A stretch of 7,729 nt of DNA from an uncultured Clostridia bacterium. GTDB lineage: Bacteria > Bacillota > Clostridia > Oscillospirales > Oscillospiraceae. Positions 1-5,256 of this stretch are shown here, piece by piece. Position numbers and translations under genes: made by a program. Location of the stretch: positions 1 through 7,729 of the forward strand of contig CAMHER010000086.1 of assembly GCA_946184215.1 (NCBI GenBank). Reading direction: 5' to 3'. The notes beneath the pieces were generated by a model. The model searched no databases and was not told the origin of the DNA. It saw only the letters and a list, made by a program, of their open reading frames with translations. Position 1 is the first letter of the stretch, and each line of letters opens with the position of its first letter.

Positions 1-438
1 CTCCCGGCGCTGGGCCTGGGCCGCGGGGCGGCAGTCGATGCCCTCCAGGGCGGCGTCCTCGCTGCCTGCGCCGCCGATCTGGCGCACCCGCTCCAGAAGG
101 GCCGCCGTGTCGCAGGGCTTGGGCATGAAATAGGCCGCGCCCAGGGCGGCGCAGTCCGCCACCACCTGGCTGTTCATGAAGCCGGAAAGCACGATCACCG
201 GGCACTTGCAGCCGGTCTCGGGCAGGCGGCGCAGCACCTCCAGCCCGTCCAGCTTGGGCAGCACCAGGTCCAGCAGCAGCAGATCCGGCTTCAGGCTCTG
301 CAGCTGATTCAGCGCCTCCGGCCCGTCGGCGGCGGCGCCAACAAGCTCCATGTCCCGCTCGGCGGCAAGGGTGTCGGCCAGGAGCGCTGCGAAATCGGGG
401 TTTGCGTCGGCCAGCAGGATGCGGATTTTAGTTTCCAT
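1..438 (-). CDS. spo0A: Spo0A-type response regulator, receiver domain (partial, C-terminus off the left edge)
   Basis: The visible 146 residues form a CheY-like receiver domain (about residues 4-122) followed by the start of a linker. The missing C-terminal half would be the DNA-binding domain. In sporulating Firmicutes Spo0A is the phosphorelay target that starts sporulation. Visible residues: Asp11 of the acidic pocket, the phosphoacceptor Asp57 in LLLLDLVLP, Ser85 in VIVLSG at the Thr/Ser switch position, and Lys107 in YFMPKPCD. The LGAAYFMPKPCD segment is close to the LGASYFILKPFD segment of classical Spo0A. The second acidic-pocket residue, normally Asp in ADDN, is Ala12 here (LADAN). 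The ATG at 438 is preceded by the strong ribosome binding site GGGAGGA. The cluster of Spo0A-box matches upstream supports both the identity and autoregulation. It could also be a Spo0A paralogue, because the DNA-binding half is not visible. Confidence 0.82.
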   Translation of the reverse strand, partial: METKIRILLADANPDFAALLADTLAAERDMELVGAAADGPEALNQLQSLKPDLLLLDLVLPKLDGLEVLRRLPETGCKCPVIVLSGFMNSQVVADCAALGAAYFMPKPCDTAALLERVRQIGGAGSEDAALEGIDCRPAAQAQRRE

Positions 439-550
439 AACTTTTTCCTCCCATCAATGCGGTATGCGGATCGCCCGGAACTTCCCGGGCGCATATTTAC
501 CGTTAAGTCGCATTTAATTTACCATAGCTGACACTTTCCCGACAACAGAA

Positions 551-667
551 TGCTGTCGAATCCCGCGGGAAACTTGTTGACATAATATCTGCTTCTTTGA
601 CAACGAACAAGGGCGTTCGACAAAGATCTTTCTTTCCCGCGGCAGACTTTTGTCGAATTTTGTCGAA
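551..667. promoter_or_regulatory. Cluster of Spo0A-box (0A-box) matches
   Basis: The known 0A-box consensus is TTTTGTCRAA. Two perfect copies stand head to tail with no gap at 648-657 and 658-667. A third, CTTTGTCGAA, is on the minus strand at 616-625. Two 8-of-10 matches lie at 596-605 (minus strand, TTGTCAAA core) and 551-560 (plus strand, CTGTCGAA core). All lie between the start of the spo0A-type gene and the terminator of the gene upstream of it, so they most simply act on the spo0A-type promoter. The matches are directly visible; binding is inferred. Confidence 0.8.
582..610 (-). promoter_or_regulatory. Candidate promoter for the Spo0A-type gene
   Basis: On the minus strand a -35-like TTGTTC (605-610) lies 17 bp from a -10-like TATTAT (582-587), about 140 bp upstream of the start codon. 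The -35 box is weak (3 of 6) and the -10 box is good (5 of 6). The Spo0A-box match at 596-605 falls in the spacer and touches the -35 box, and another lies just upstream at 616-625, as expected for an autoregulated promoter. A sigma-H promoter, known for spo0A in Bacillus, could not be assigned with confidence. Confidence 0.4.
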
Positions 668-676
668 AGCGGCGGC

Positions 677-711
677 AAAAATGGTCCCGCCTCCGGATCT
701 GGGGCGGGATC
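677..711 (-). terminator. Rho-independent terminator of the ribonuclease lipoprotein gene
   Basis: A 9-bp stem, GGTCCCGCC (683-691) with GGCGGGATC (703-711, one G-T pair), has an 11-nt loop. On the minus strand it is followed by five Ts (677-681). It begins 8 bp after the stop codon of the lipoprotein gene. The plus strand also has a T run (715-719), so it may work in both directions. Confidence 0.8.
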
Positions 712-718
712 GCGTTTT

Positions 719-1312
719 TCAGGGCTCGCCGTAGAGCAGCTCAAAGCTCTCGTAGTGGTCCCCGGTATAATAGATCAGGCCATCGTTGGAAAAGACCATG
801 CGCTCGGCCCCCCGGGACTTTTTGCCCAAGGTGTTGATGTCGCACTCGGTCCAGACCCGGCCCTTGGCAGAGGGCAGCAGGCCCTCCCGGTTGCCGAAGC
901 GGTCGCCCCCGATGCACTTGCCGGGGCAGTAGCGTTCCAGGCTGCCGCCTTCCCAGCCGGCGGCGCGGGCCTCGTTCTTGGTGATGAAGTTGGAGGGCAG
1001 ATGACCGTAGGCGATGAGATAGGCGAGGACGTCCTCCTTGGTGGTATAGCTGCCGTCCTCATCCGGGGCGGCGTCCGCCGTGGGCGCCGGATCTTCCGCC
1101 GCTGGGGCCGTGTCCGCCGCCGGGTCTGTCTCCCCGGTCGCTTCATCCTCCGGCAGCAGGAGCAGCTCCTCCGAGAACGACGGGAACTCACTCTGGCTTT
1201 CCGGCGTCGACGCCTCGCTCACGGGGGTGACCGCGCAGCCCGTCAGCAGCGAGGCCAGCAGCGCCAGTATCAGCAGCAGCGCAAGACTTTTTCTTCCTTT
1301 GCCCATGCTCAT
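719..1312 (-). CDS. Lipoprotein-anchored barnase-family ribonuclease
   Basis: This is a predicted exported guanyl-preferring ribonuclease of the barnase (N1/T1) family. Residues 1-25 are a signal peptide ending in the lipobox LTGC, so Cys26 would be lipidated. Residues 27-87 are an acidic, Ala/Pro/Glu-rich linker. Residues 88-197 align with mature barnase along its whole length. All barnase active-site residues have counterparts: Lys112 (barnase K27), Arg142 (R59), Glu156 (E73), Arg167 (R83), Arg171 (R87) and His186 (H102), with one extra residue in the loop before Arg167. Cys129, Cys133 and Cys157 are absent from barnase, and two of them could form a disulfide. The second ATG (1306) is better spaced from the AGGAAG ribosome binding site than the first, so the protein may start at residue 3. 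No barstar-like inhibitor gene is visible. It has its own promoter and terminator, so it is probably monocistronic. Confidence 0.9.
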   Translation of the reverse strand: MSMGKGRKSLALLLILALLASLLTGCAVTPVSEASTPESQSEFPSFSEELLLLPEDEATGETDPAADTAPAAEDPAPTADAAPDEDGSYTTKEDVLAYLIAYGHLPSNFITKNEARAAGWEGGSLERYCPGKCIGGDRFGNREGLLPSAKGRVWTECDINTLGKKSRGAERMVFSNDGLIYYTGDHYESFELLYGEP

Positions 1313-1339
1313 TCTTCCTTTCGGGGATTTGTTCGGTTT

Positions 1340-1368
1340 ATTGTACCACGAAGGATGGCGCTCTGCAA
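1340..1368 (-). promoter_or_regulatory. Promoter of the ribonuclease lipoprotein gene
   Basis: On the minus strand TTGCAG (1363-1368) and TACAAT (1340-1345) are 17 bp apart, and a TG one base before the -10 box makes it an extended -10. It ends 27 bp before the start codon, and the ribosome binding site follows. It is a strong sigma-A-type match. Confidence 0.7.
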
Positions 1369-1372
1369 GGGA

Positions 1373-1401
1373 TTGCCGGGACCCGTTTCTTGTGATACAA
1401 T
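1373..1401 (+). promoter_or_regulatory. Promoter of the divergent lipoprotein gene
   Basis: TTGCCG (1373-1378) and TACAAT (1396-1401) are 17 bp apart, with TG at 1393-1394 giving an extended -10. The start codon is 32 bp downstream. Its -35 box is 4 bp from the -35 box of the divergent promoter, so the two would compete for or share RNA polymerase and regulators. Confidence 0.7.
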
Positions 1402-1433
1402 TCCCTTATCAAAAAAAGGGGGGTGCCGCCGGC

Positions 1434-2435
1434 ATGAAAAAACGAATGCTTCCGCTGCTGCTTCTGCTGCTGCTTCTGGCAGGCTGCGGCCGGGAAGCCG
1501 CGGACAGCACGGGCGGCGGCGCGCCAGCGGGAGAGCGGCTCGCCCCCATCAGCCTGAGCCTGGAGGAAAGCCAGGCCATGGCCAGGGTGCTGAACGCCAA
1601 CCGGGTGCTTTACCGGGAGGGCAGCCTCTACTGCTATGATTTCGACCGGGACTGGAAGCCGGTGCTGGCCCGCTACACCTGGAAGGACGGGAAGCTCTCC
1701 GGCTTCCGGGTGCTGGCGGAGGGCTGCGTGCCGGAGTATCTGTGCTATGTGGACGGCTGGCTCTGCTACATCAACCGGGACACCGGCGCCATGGAGCGGG
1801 TTTCGGCGGAGGGCGGCGAGCGGCAGCTGATGCGCCAGGGGCCCTGCAGCTGTCTGACCGCCCGGGGCGGCCTGCTGTACTACTGCGACGAGGCGGGCCG
1901 CGGCCAGGCCCTGGACATGGCCCGGAATTTCGACACCCTTGTGCTGGAGGAGCCCTGCTCCTTCCTCTGGCCCATGGGAGAGGGCATCCTCTACCGGGAG
2001 GCCGAGAGCGGCCGCATTCTCTACCGGAACGAAAGTGGCCGGGAGTTTCTCCTCAGCCCGGAGGGGGCCTCGCCGCCCCTGGTGCTGGAGGATCGGATCT
2101 GGTACGGTTTCGCGGGAAGCCTTGTGGCCCGCAGCTTCAGCGGCGGGGAGGACCTGGTCTATGCCCTGCCGGAGCACACGGGAGATCCGGAGCTGCTGCC
2201 CGTGAACGAGGGGCTTCTCCTCCGGGGAATCTGCGATACCAACGGCGTCCTCCAGTGGGAGGGCGGCGTCGAAGGGCCCTTCGAGGACCTGGACCGGGGC
2301 TACCGGATCTGCGACTGGCTGGGCGAGGGTCTGTGGGTGGACACGGTCTATGAGCCGGACGGGCGCATCCGCTGCTATCTGCTGCGGGACGAGGCGGGAA
2401 ATGAGCTAAGCTTCCTGGCCGGGAAAACACAGTGA
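1434..2435 (+). CDS. Lipoprotein of unknown function, probable beta-propeller-like fold
   Basis: I do not recognise the specific family. The 333-residue product begins MKKRM, then a Leu-run signal peptide and the lipobox LAGC, making Cys18 the predicted lipidated residue. The rest is a series of short segments of the form 'gLlYyxd..sgrl.r' (for example LYCYDFDRDWKPVLARYTWKDGKL, in two parts around residues 65-89, WLCYINRDTGAMERVS, LLYYCDEAG, ILYREAESGRILYRN). These recurring aromatic strand pairs are typical of DUF5050/YWTD-like surface propellers. The ATG at 1434 was chosen over in-frame upstream starts because it gives the signal peptide, has a GGGGGGT ribosome binding site at 1418-1424, and lies just below a good promoter. 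It is divergent from the ribonuclease lipoprotein gene, and a shared role outside the membrane is possible but unproven. GC content and strong codon bias match the chromosomal side. Confidence 0.8.
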   Translation: MKKRMLPLLLLLLLLAGCGREAADSTGGGAPAGERLAPISLSLEESQAMARVLNANRVLYREGSLYCYDFDRDWKPVLARYTWKDGKLSGFRVLAEGCVPEYLCYVDGWLCYINRDTGAMERVSAEGGERQLMRQGPCSCLTARGGLLYYCDEAGRGQALDMARNFDTLVLEEPCSFLWPMGEGILYREAESGRILYRNESGREFLLSPEGASPPLVLEDRIWYGFAGSLVARSFSGGEDLVYALPEHTGDPELLPVNEGLLLRGICDTNGVLQWEGGVEGPFEDLDRGYRICDWLGEGLWVDTVYEPDGRIRCYLLRDEAGNELSFLAGKTQ

Positions 2436-2496
2436 AGCGTGAAAACGGGCATACTGCAATACACAAGCAATAAGCGGAGACCTTGGTTCGCACGTA

Positions 2497-2537
2497 GGGG
2501 AGGGGCTCTGCGTGCCCTGCGGGTATGTCCCCTCCCT
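2497..2537. repeat. G-rich inverted repeat downstream of the lipoprotein gene
   Basis: GGGAGGGG (2498-2505) pairs perfectly with CCCCTCCC (2529-2536), plus a flanking G-T pair, with a 23-nt loop. There is no T run on either side, so it is not a typical terminator. It resembles the GTAGGGG-type dispersed intergenic palindromes of many Clostridia (from memory, low certainty). It could also help to end the upstream transcript. Confidence 0.45.
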
Positions 2538-2562
2538 GCAGCATCATGCACTATCATAATAT

Positions 2563-2603
2563 ATGTTCGGCGAACTCGCAGATTGTACGAATTCGCCGAA
2601 CAT
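2563..2603. repeat. Perfect 12-bp inverted repeat, possible att or operator site
   Basis: ATGTTCGGCGAA (2563-2574) and TTCGCCGAACAT (2592-2603) are perfect inverted copies around a 17-bp centre. Each arm is itself a near-palindrome, GTTCG-G-CGAAC at 2565-2575 and TTCG-C-CGAA at 2592-2600, with a CGAATTCG palindrome (2588-2595) between them. The position, about 100 bp beyond the recombinase stop codon at the composition change, fits a recombinase or regulator binding site. The assignment is inference. Confidence 0.5.
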
Positions 2604-2683
2604 TTCTTGCTATAAAAGCCTGCTTCCGCCGGGAGGGCGCAAGGGTCGCCACCCGTAAGATAGTTTTATCGTCATTTGCAGGG

Positions 2684-2707
2684 ACGGCATGGCATTTGTC
2701 ATGCCGT
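2684..2707 (-). repeat. Hairpin over the recombinase stop codon
   Basis: ACGGCATG (2684-2691) and CATGCCGT (2700-2707) form a perfect 8-bp stem with an 8-nt loop. The TGA stop (2699-2701) overlaps one arm. There is no T run after it on the minus strand, so as a terminator it is weak; it may stabilise the 3' end of the message. Confidence 0.5.
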
Positions 2708-4414
2708 TTCCTGTTTCATCAGTTCATCAAGCGGGATAAAACCGATCAGATCGTACTGAATATAGATGCTCTGGCGGCGCTTGCCGCTGCTTTTGTCCGG
2801 CGCTCCCACATAGATCGCCTTGATGAGCTCGTGCGCAACATAGGGCGTCAGCTCCTCCAAAGCCGTATACTTCTGAATACGCTCAATGAACAGGTCTAAA
2901 TTCTGGTTTTGCTGTTCCTGTACTTCAATCTCCTGTCGGAGAACATCTGCCGCTTCCTTCAAGCCCTGCTGTTCTTCCTCATAGCCGTGGCTCATCGCTG
3001 CAAAACGCTCGTCGCTCAGCTTCCCGGCCACATTATCCTCGTAGGTTCTCACGAACAGACGGTCAAGCTCCTGAATGCGCTTCTCCGCTTTTTCAAGCTG
3101 CTTCCGCTTGACCTTAAGGATCGCTTTACTCTCCGTCTGCATTTTCTCCTCCATGATCGCCCGGAAATGGGCTTCATAGCGGAGCACAAGCTCAATGACC
3201 CTCTGCGTGTAATTCCAGACCAAGCGTTCCAACACGATTGCGCGGATGAAATGGGCAGTGCAAGGAGAATTGCTGCCGCGAGAGTTCGAGCAGGTGTAAT
3301 TCCATTTGGTCGGATCATCGTGAGAGCCGCTGAAATACATCTTGCCCTTGCAGTCCGCGCAGAAAACAATGCCCGAGAACATATGCGTATTACCGGATTT
3401 CGTTCTGCGATGCCGCTGCTCCCGGAGCTCTTGCACCTTGTCAAAGGTGTCCATGTCGATGATGGCCGGGTGCGTGTTGTAGAAGATCGCCTGGTTCTCT
3501 ACCGGATTCTTGCGGGTCGTCTTGTCCCAGATGGAATTGGAATACGTCTTGAAGTTAACAGTGCAGCCGGTGTACTCGCGGCGGGCAAGAATATCCGAGA
3601 TGCTTCTGGATTCCCAATGGTAAGGGTCAGCTGGCTTCGGATGATTCGCATTGCGTCCTTCCTGCAAATAGTAGGAAGTGATGTTCAGCACTTTTTCCTC
3701 TGTGAGCAGATTTGCGATCTGCGTCGGGCCTCGGCCTTCCATGCAGAGAGCGAAGATACGTTTGATAACCTTCGCGGCGTCCTCGTCCACGATCCATTTT
3801 TTCGGATCGTTCGGATCTTTGATGTAGCCAAATGGGATAAAGGTCGTCAGCGGTTCCCCACGCTCTCCCTTGGCCTTGACGACAGCCCGAACCTTCCGGC
3901 TGGTATCGCGGGCATAGAACTCGTTGAACCACATGCGAATTCCGGCGAAGTCATTGTCCACACTGTTTTGATTAAGCGTATCGAAATTGTCGTTGATCGC
4001 AATGTAGCGAACGTTGTGCTTGGCAAAGGTGATGTTAATGAACATACCCGTCATCGTGGAGTTTCGCCCAAGGCGCGAAAGGTCTTTCGTCAGCACGACG
4101 GCTACATGATCCGCTTCGATTTCATCAAGCATTTCCTGAAAGCCGGGACGATCAAAATCCGTTCCGCTGTATCCGTCGTCGATGAAGAAAACGGGGTTCG
4201 GGAATTTTCTGTCTCGCGCATAGTCGCTGAGGATGCGGCGCTGATTGCTTATGGAGTTCGACTCGCCATCCAGGGAGTCCTCGTTTGAGAGGCGGCAGTA
4301 TAATGCGGTGATTTTATCAGTTGCCCTTGACAATTCTGTTTCCTCCTTTTCGTAGGCAACTGTCTGTACAGGATCGGATGGCTTCATGCTAACATAACTT
4401 TCTTCGTTTGTCAT
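2699..4414 (-). CDS. Large serine recombinase (site-specific integrase/excisionase of the element)
   Basis: This 571-residue protein belongs to the large serine recombinases of the TnpX/TndX type, which cut and rejoin att sites through a phosphoserine linkage. The resolvase-like catalytic domain is at about 34-185, with YCRLS (39-43) placing the nucleophile at Ser43 and later motifs DDGYSGTDFDRP (79-90) and TKDLSRLGRN (109-118). The recombinase DNA-binding domain starts near PFGY (194-197). A zinc ribbon uses Cys352, Cys355, Cys375 and Cys385. A charged coiled-coil region (about 425-505) and a DUF4368-like C-terminus with SIYIQYDLIGFIPLD (549-563) follow. Every expected domain is present and the length is normal, so the gene looks intact. 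The start ATG overlaps the stop of the preceding gene as TGATG, indicating translational coupling. It sits at the edge of the element, next to the composition change. Confidence 0.95.
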   Translation of the reverse strand: MTNEESYVSMKPSDPVQTVAYEKEETELSRATDKITALYCRLSNEDSLDGESNSISNQRRILSDYARDRKFPNPVFFIDDGYSGTDFDRPGFQEMLDEIEADHVAVVLTKDLSRLGRNSTMTGMFINITFAKHNVRYIAINDNFDTLNQNSVDNDFAGIRMWFNEFYARDTSRKVRAVVKAKGERGEPLTTFIPFGYIKDPNDPKKWIVDEDAAKVIKRIFALCMEGRGPTQIANLLTEEKVLNITSYYLQEGRNANHPKPADPYHWESRSISDILARREYTGCTVNFKTYSNSIWDKTTRKNPVENQAIFYNTHPAIIDMDTFDKVQELREQRHRRTKSGNTHMFSGIVFCADCKGKMYFSGSHDDPTKWNYTCSNSRGSNSPCTAHFIRAIVLERLVWNYTQRVIELVLRYEAHFRAIMEEKMQTESKAILKVKRKQLEKAEKRIQELDRLFVRTYEDNVAGKLSDERFAAMSHGYEEEQQGLKEAADVLRQEIEVQEQQNQNLDLFIERIQKYTALEELTPYVAHELIKAIYVGAPDKSSGKRRQSIYIQYDLIGFIPLDELMKQETA

Positions 4415-4794
4415 CAGAAATCCTCCAAATTATGCAGCACGATCCGGGACAGTTTTTGATCCAGCATCTCCGTTCCCTCATAGCTGCCGGTGACGGTATA
4501 GATCGTTCCGTCAATCTCCTCTATGATCTTCATTTCCGGAATCCACCATGCGCTCGGATTATTAACGACGATGTGACCATCCGCGTCAACGCGGTAGTTG
4601 CGGCAGCGTTGACCGTCAGGAAGAGGATCACGTTTTGCGTAAGGATCGGGACGGCTGAAATACAGTTCCGGTATGCTCTCCTCTCCGTCATCCTCGTCAT
4701 CTTCCCATGCTTCGATCATCTCCAGATATTCGGCTTCGTCGGAATCAAGGTCAAATTCTTCATCATCAAAATCGTTCATGTGTTCATTATCCAT
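4414..4794 (-). CDS. Small acidic protein with TnpW-like C-terminus
   Basis: This 126-residue protein of uncertain function lies directly upstream of the recombinase. Residues 1-42 are extremely acidic (runs of Asp and Glu). The middle includes PELYFSRPDPYAKRDPLPDGQ and a VDADGHIVVNNPSAWWIPE segment. The end, IDGTIYTVTGSYEGTEMLDQ plus KLSRIV, resembles the 'G.TTY.V...F....ET..DKI.R' pattern of small TnpW-type proteins encoded beside serine recombinases of Tn4451-like elements. That similarity is from memory and modest. The frame stays open upstream to 4911, but I chose the ATG at 4794 because of the AAAGGAAAA ribosome binding site before it and because the upstream part reads through hairpins at 4851-4911. 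The stop overlaps the recombinase start, so the two are made together. A role as an accessory or directionality factor is possible but not shown. Confidence 0.75.
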   Translation of the reverse strand: MDNEHMNDFDDEEFDLDSDEAEYLEMIEAWEDDEDDGEESIPELYFSRPDPYAKRDPLPDGQRCRNYRVDADGHIVVNNPSAWWIPEMKIIEEIDGTIYTVTGSYEGTEMLDQKLSRIVLHNLEDF

Positions 4795-4850
4795 TTTTTC
4801 ATTTTTCCTTTCAGCGACATTTCTAAAGCAAGATACGCCTATGGAATACG

Positions 4851-4870
4851 AAAACTCCAAAATGAGTTTT
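4851..4870. repeat. Hairpin in the leader of the recombinase operon
   Basis: AAAACTC (4851-4857) and GAGTTTT (4864-4870) are a perfect 7-bp inverted repeat with a 6-nt loop. It lies 57 bp upstream of the start of the small acidic gene and 19 bp from the next hairpin at 4890. It could be an operator or a leader structure. Confidence 0.5.
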
Positions 4871-4889
4871 GCTTCCCTCGGCCCTCTCG

Positions 4890-4911
4890 TTGGGGGATGA
4901 ATGTTCCCCAA
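4890..4911. repeat. TTGGGG-type hairpin, copy 1 (recombinase operon leader)
   Basis: TTGGGGGA (4890-4897) pairs with TTCCCCAA (4904-4911) through 8 bp including one G-T pair, with a 6-nt loop. The same stem, with a different loop, occurs upstream of mobC at 7267-7286. It may be a protein-binding site used at both operons. Confidence 0.6.
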
Positions 4912-5250
4912 TCCCTTGATCGGAAAAATCTGAAGATTTTCCGTTTTGGCTCAAATTTCATTTTCGCAGCGGCAGCAAACTGCCGGATCTTTGTTAGTGT
5001 TTAGAAACCCGAAATCGGGGGCAGACGTGAAATCGTATTCCTTTGTGAAAAACGTGATCTGAAAGCCGCATGACATCTATGTTTCTCATGCTCTAAAAGC
5101 TAACAGCCGTGACGCTGCCAGGCATAAATCTGTCACGCTCTAAAATCCGGAAAACCGGGGTGCAGGTCAAATCATATAGCCCCGTCAGAATCGCATTGGG
5201 AAAGCCGCATGATCGCTGCGTTCTTCACGGCCTAAATCGTGACGCAGGGG
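4912..5250. other. Gene-free, structure-rich interval between the relaxase and recombinase operons
   Basis: No gene is supported on either strand; the open frames are short and cross several hairpins. An AT-rich hairpin, CGGAAAAATC (4921-4930) with GATTTTCCG (4935-4943, one bulged A), is followed by TTTT on the plus strand. The rest is taken up by two diverged direct repeats, described separately. The interval may hold leader RNA, a regulatory RNA, or part of a transfer or partition site. Confidence 0.6.
5008..5246. repeat. Twin imperfect direct repeat with a 139-bp period and strong folding potential
   Basis: Unit 1 (about 5008-5115) and unit 2 (about 5147-5245) share ordered blocks. Both open with a short hairpin, CCCGAAATCGGG (5008-5019) and CCGGAAAACCGG (5147-5158). 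GTGAAATC (5027-5034) matches GTCAAATC (5166-5173). GAAAGCCGCATGA is identical at 5061-5073 and 5200-5212. The blocks are 139 bp apart. Both units end in CGTGACGC (5108-5115 and 5238-5245), offset by 130 bp, so an indel lies between. Unit 1 has inverted pairs GCATGA/TCATGC (5068-5073/5086-5091) and CGTGAC/GTCACG (5108-5113/5132-5137). The pattern of kept hairpins with changed sequence suggests selection for structure, which is inference. Confidence 0.7.
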
Positions 5251-5256
5251 CTATAT
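5174..5256 (-). repeat. Branched stem-loop containing the relaxase stop codon
   Basis: ATATAGCCCC (5174-5183) and GGGGCTATAT (5247-5256) are perfect 10-bp inverted copies. Inside, TGCGT (5217-5221) pairs with ACGCA (5242-5246), and CACG (5226-5229) with CGTG (5238-5241), so the inner hairpin stacks directly on the outer stem. The relaxase TAG stop (5251-5253) lies in the outer stem. The T run of a terminator is lacking. A role in mRNA processing or in separating the two operons is inferred. Confidence 0.65.

Larger units (their letters stand above)
2436..2698. other. Gene-free junction between chromosome and mobile element
   Basis: No credible gene was seen in these 263 bp. The left half is GC-rich like the chromosome and the right half becomes balanced like the element. 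It holds a G-rich palindrome (2497-2537), an AT-rich stretch, a palindrome-rich segment (2563-2603) and smaller imperfect hairpins around 2630-2655. Because the recombinase gene ends at 2699 and such genes commonly lie next to an element end, one att site probably lies here. The exact crossover cannot be placed without the other end or an empty site. Confidence 0.55.

Noticed and set aside
1080..1433. Upstream extension of the plus-strand lipoprotein gene
   Set aside because: The frame is open, but it crosses both promoters and the ribonuclease gene. The signal peptide and ribosome binding site place the start at 1434.
650..1639. Long plus-strand open frame opposite the ribonuclease gene
   Set aside because: It is antisense to a gene with a signal peptide and a full barnase domain, is Arg/Ala/Gly-rich as GC-rich shadows are, and runs through the divergent promoters.
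1338..2177. Minus-strand open frame opposite the propeller-like lipoprotein
   Set aside because: Low-complexity, Ala/Gly/Gln-rich product without a recognisable domain, a shadow of a strongly biased GC-rich gene.
2563..2603. LexA (SOS) box
   Set aside because: The Gram-positive LexA box is GAAC-N4-GTTC; here the half-sites face the other way (GTTCG-N-CGAAC).
2909..4288. 459-codon plus-strand open frame opposite the recombinase
   Set aside because: The opposite strand encodes a complete, motif-rich serine recombinase; the shadow has no domain and no ribosome binding site.
4795..4911. N-terminal extension of the small acidic gene to an ATG at 4911
   Set aside because: The extension would pass through two hairpins and lacks a ribosome binding site, whereas 4794 has one. 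It cannot be fully excluded.
4408..5004. Plus-strand open frame across the recombinase operon leader
   Set aside because: Antisense to the small acidic gene, hydrophobic and cysteine-scattered without a domain, and it runs into the repeat region.
5008..5246. CRISPR array or tRNA in the repeat region
   Set aside because: Only two long, diverged units, without short identical repeats and unique spacers; no tRNA cloverleaf or anticodon arm was found.
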